A stretch of DNA of 64,000 nucleotides from Sphingopyxis sp. 2PD (GTDB lineage: Bacteria > Pseudomonadota > Alphaproteobacteria > Sphingomonadales > Sphingomonadaceae), in assembly GCF_005503695.1 (NCBI RefSeq), contig NZ_SCMU01000003.1, positions 1-64,000 on the forward strand. Reading direction: 5' to 3'. Under the pieces are notes generated by a model. It made no database searches, was not told the origin of the DNA, and saw only the letters and a list, made by a program, of their open reading frames with translations. Positions within the stretch are counted from its first letter, which is position 1; each line of letters opens with the position of its first letter. A program made the translations under genes and the position numbers. Below are positions 62,420-64,000 of the stretch, in pieces.

Positions 62420-64000
62420 GTGAAGAAATCGACGTCCGCCACCTTCCTCGCCATGTCGTGCGTGGGAAGTCTGATCAGCGCCCCAGCCATGGCCGCCGAA
62501 GCTGGAGCCGATGCCGCTGCGGAACAGCAAGCGGAGCGCGACCGCCGCGAAGAACGCGAGCAGATCATCGTTACCGGTCAGCAATATCAGACCCAGCAGG
62601 AATCGCCGAAATCGACGCGATCGGTCCGCGACACGCCGCAAACCGTGACGGTGATCACCGGCGAAACGATCGAACAGCAGAACCTCCTGACGCTGCGCGA
62701 CATGCTGTCGACGGTTCCCGGCATTACCTTCGGCGCAGCCGAAGGCGGCTCGCCCCCGGCGGATTCGATAACGCTGCGCGGCTATTCGGCGGGGTCGGAC
62801 ATCACGCAGGACGGGGTGCGCGACAGCGGTGCGTACAACCGGTCGGACAATTTCAACCTCGAACAGCTGGAAATCGTCAACGGCGCCAATTCGGTCTATG
62901 GCGGATCGGGGTCGGTTGGCGGCTCGATCAACCTCGTCACCAAGCGTCCGCTCGCGGAAACCCGGGTCATCGCGACGGCGGGTATCGGCACCGACGATTA
63001 TTATCGCGGTTCGATCGACGCCAACATCCGCGCTAATGACCTGATCGCCTTCCGCCTGAACGCGATGATCCATCAAAACGACGTTCCAGGCCGCGACGTC
63101 GAATATTATGAGCGCTGGGGTGTGGCACCCTCGATCACCCTTGGGGTCGGCGGCGCGACCAGCCTGACGCTGCAATATCTGCATCAGGAGGACGAGAATA
63201 TCCCGCAATATGGCGTGCCCTATTACGCGGTCGCCGGGGGCGTCCTACCCGGTGTCGATCGCAGCGACTATTTCGGGTACCGCAACGTCGATACGCAAGA
63301 CATTAAGGTCGATCAGGCCACGCTGACCTTTGAACATCAGCTGAGCGACCAGGTATCGCTCCGCAATCTGTCACGTTGGCAACAGGTATCGCAGCTGACG
63401 ATCGTCGGCCCGCCGCAGGGCACCTATTGCCTGGCCAACAGCCAACTTCCCACGGGGGCGGCGTGCCCGGCGACGGTCCCCGCAGGCTATTACCTGATCG
63501 GCGGCCCGCGCGGTAACACCCGCGATTCGAACAATGAAATCATGTATAATCAGCTTGATCTGCGCGCCGTGTTCAACACCGGTTCGGTTGAACACACGCT
63601 GGTCGCTGGCGCGTCGGCAAGCTGGGAAAAATATCTGCTGTCGACGGGCAATGTGTACCGCAACGCCAATGGCACCCCGGCCTTTGCCACTTTCCCGCTC
63701 ATCAACATCGCCAACCCGAACGAAATCGTTCAGGGACCGCCTGGCTTTGTCTATGGCAGCAACGTCTATACCGGTCCGGTGAGTTATTTTGAAAGCGGTC
63801 GCCAGCGCGGCGAGATCGACAATTATGCGGTCTATCTGTTCGACGCGATGAAGATCGGGAAGTTCGAGATCAACGGCGGCGTCCGCTGGGAAAAGAACAG
63901 CGGAAATTACCGTACCGACACGGTAACGACGGCAGGCGTGGTGACGCCCGGGACGATATTCCGCAACGATGCCGACCTGTTTTCCTATCGCTTCGGGCTG
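62420..64000 (+). CDS. TonB-dependent siderophore receptor (truncated by window end)
   Basis: The first 527 codons of an outer-membrane receptor, open to the window end. Start GTG 62420 has AGGGG upstream. A signal peptide (KKSTSATFLAMSCVGSLISA, ending MAAE) is followed by a Glu/Arg-rich stretch, the TonB-box-like region EQIIVTGQQY, and the plug domain (RDTPQTVTVITGETIEQQNL, VPGITFG, LRGYSAGSDITQDGVRDSGA). Barrel strands follow. Plug features match catecholate-siderophore receptors of the Fiu type. Upstream Fur-like sites support iron uptake. Confidence 0.88.
   Translation, partial: MKKSTSATFLAMSCVGSLISAPAMAAEAGADAAAEQQAERDRREEREQIIVTGQQYQTQQESPKSTRSVRDTPQTVTVITGETIEQQNLLTLRDMLSTVPGITFGAAEGGSPPADSITLRGYSAGSDITQDGVRDSGAYNRSDNFNLEQLEIVNGANSVYGGSGSVGGSINLVTKRPLAETRVIATAGIGTDDYYRGSIDANIRANDLIAFRLNAMIHQNDVPGRDVEYYERWGVAPSITLGVGGATSLTLQYLHQEDENIPQYGVPYYAVAGGVLPGVDRSDYFGYRNVDTQDIKVDQATLTFEHQLSDQVSLRNLSRWQQVSQLTIVGPPQGTYCLANSQLPTGAACPATVPAGYYLIGGPRGNTRDSNNEIMYNQLDLRAVFNTGSVEHTLVAGASASWEKYLLSTGNVYRNANGTPAFATFPLINIANPNEIVQGPPGFVYGSNVYTGPVSYFESGRQRGEIDNYAVYLFDAMKIGKFEINGGVRWEKNSGNYRTDTVTTAGVVTPGTIFRNDADLFSYRFGL

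Overview
The window looks like chromosomal DNA from a GC-rich alphaproteobacterium of the order Sphingomonadales, most likely Sphingopyxis or a close relative. This is inferred from the Nuo subunit sequences, the nuoN-birA-coaX-rnj gene order, a CpdR response regulator next to tRNA-Val, DUF1467 and DUF2842 proteins, and the style of the palindromic intergenic repeats. I see no integrase, transposase, phage gene or CRISPR array. Almost everything is core chromosome. The clearest accessory-looking block is at 44.5-52.4 kb.

Layout. 0-10 kb: an M20 peptidase, a tRNA with a CAU anticodon, a polysaccharide-deacetylase-like protein with a sensor kinase, an Lrp/AsnC regulator, a periplasmic TPR protein, an Hpt-like protein and a large membrane-anchored coiled-coil protein. 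10-29 kb: one long minus-strand operon encoding complex I (nuoA to nuoN), then birA, coaX, rnj and a DUF1467 gene. Three extra genes sit inside it, nearly all stop/start codons overlap, and two of the extras are microproteins shorter than 60 residues. 29-36 kb: YbjN, a small EF-Tu-domain-III-like protein, inositol monophosphatase, EF-P, an OPT transporter, thiE, a lipoprotein and an O-methyltransferase. 36-41 kb: fba, pgk, gap and tkt for central carbon flux. 41-43 kb: zapA, 6S RNA, 5-formyl-THF cyclo-ligase, DUF2842 and tRNA-Asp. 43-52 kb: an AI-2E-type permease, then four plus-strand genes for exported DUF11-like proteins ending in a 1717-residue protein with a predicted outer-membrane barrel. 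52-64 kb: branched-chain 2-oxoacid dehydrogenase E2/E1, thyA, a RadC-like protein, tRNA-Pro, a candidate structured small RNA, an N-formylglutamate amidohydrolase family protein, cpdR, tRNA-Val, an SDR, an alpha/beta hydrolase, a TonB-type protein, and a truncated siderophore receptor behind two Fur-like palindromes.

How the parts work together. The Nuo operon supplies the proton-pumping NADH dehydrogenase, and its extra coupled genes are candidates for unrecognised accessory or assembly factors. The DUF11 cluster looks like a self-contained surface structure: small exported repeat proteins plus one giant protein that carries both DUF11-like domains and its own barrel. I rate this cluster, the nuo-embedded small genes and the candidate sRNA at 57969-58081 as the most promising leads. 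All functions below are read from sequence motifs by eye; no database search was run.
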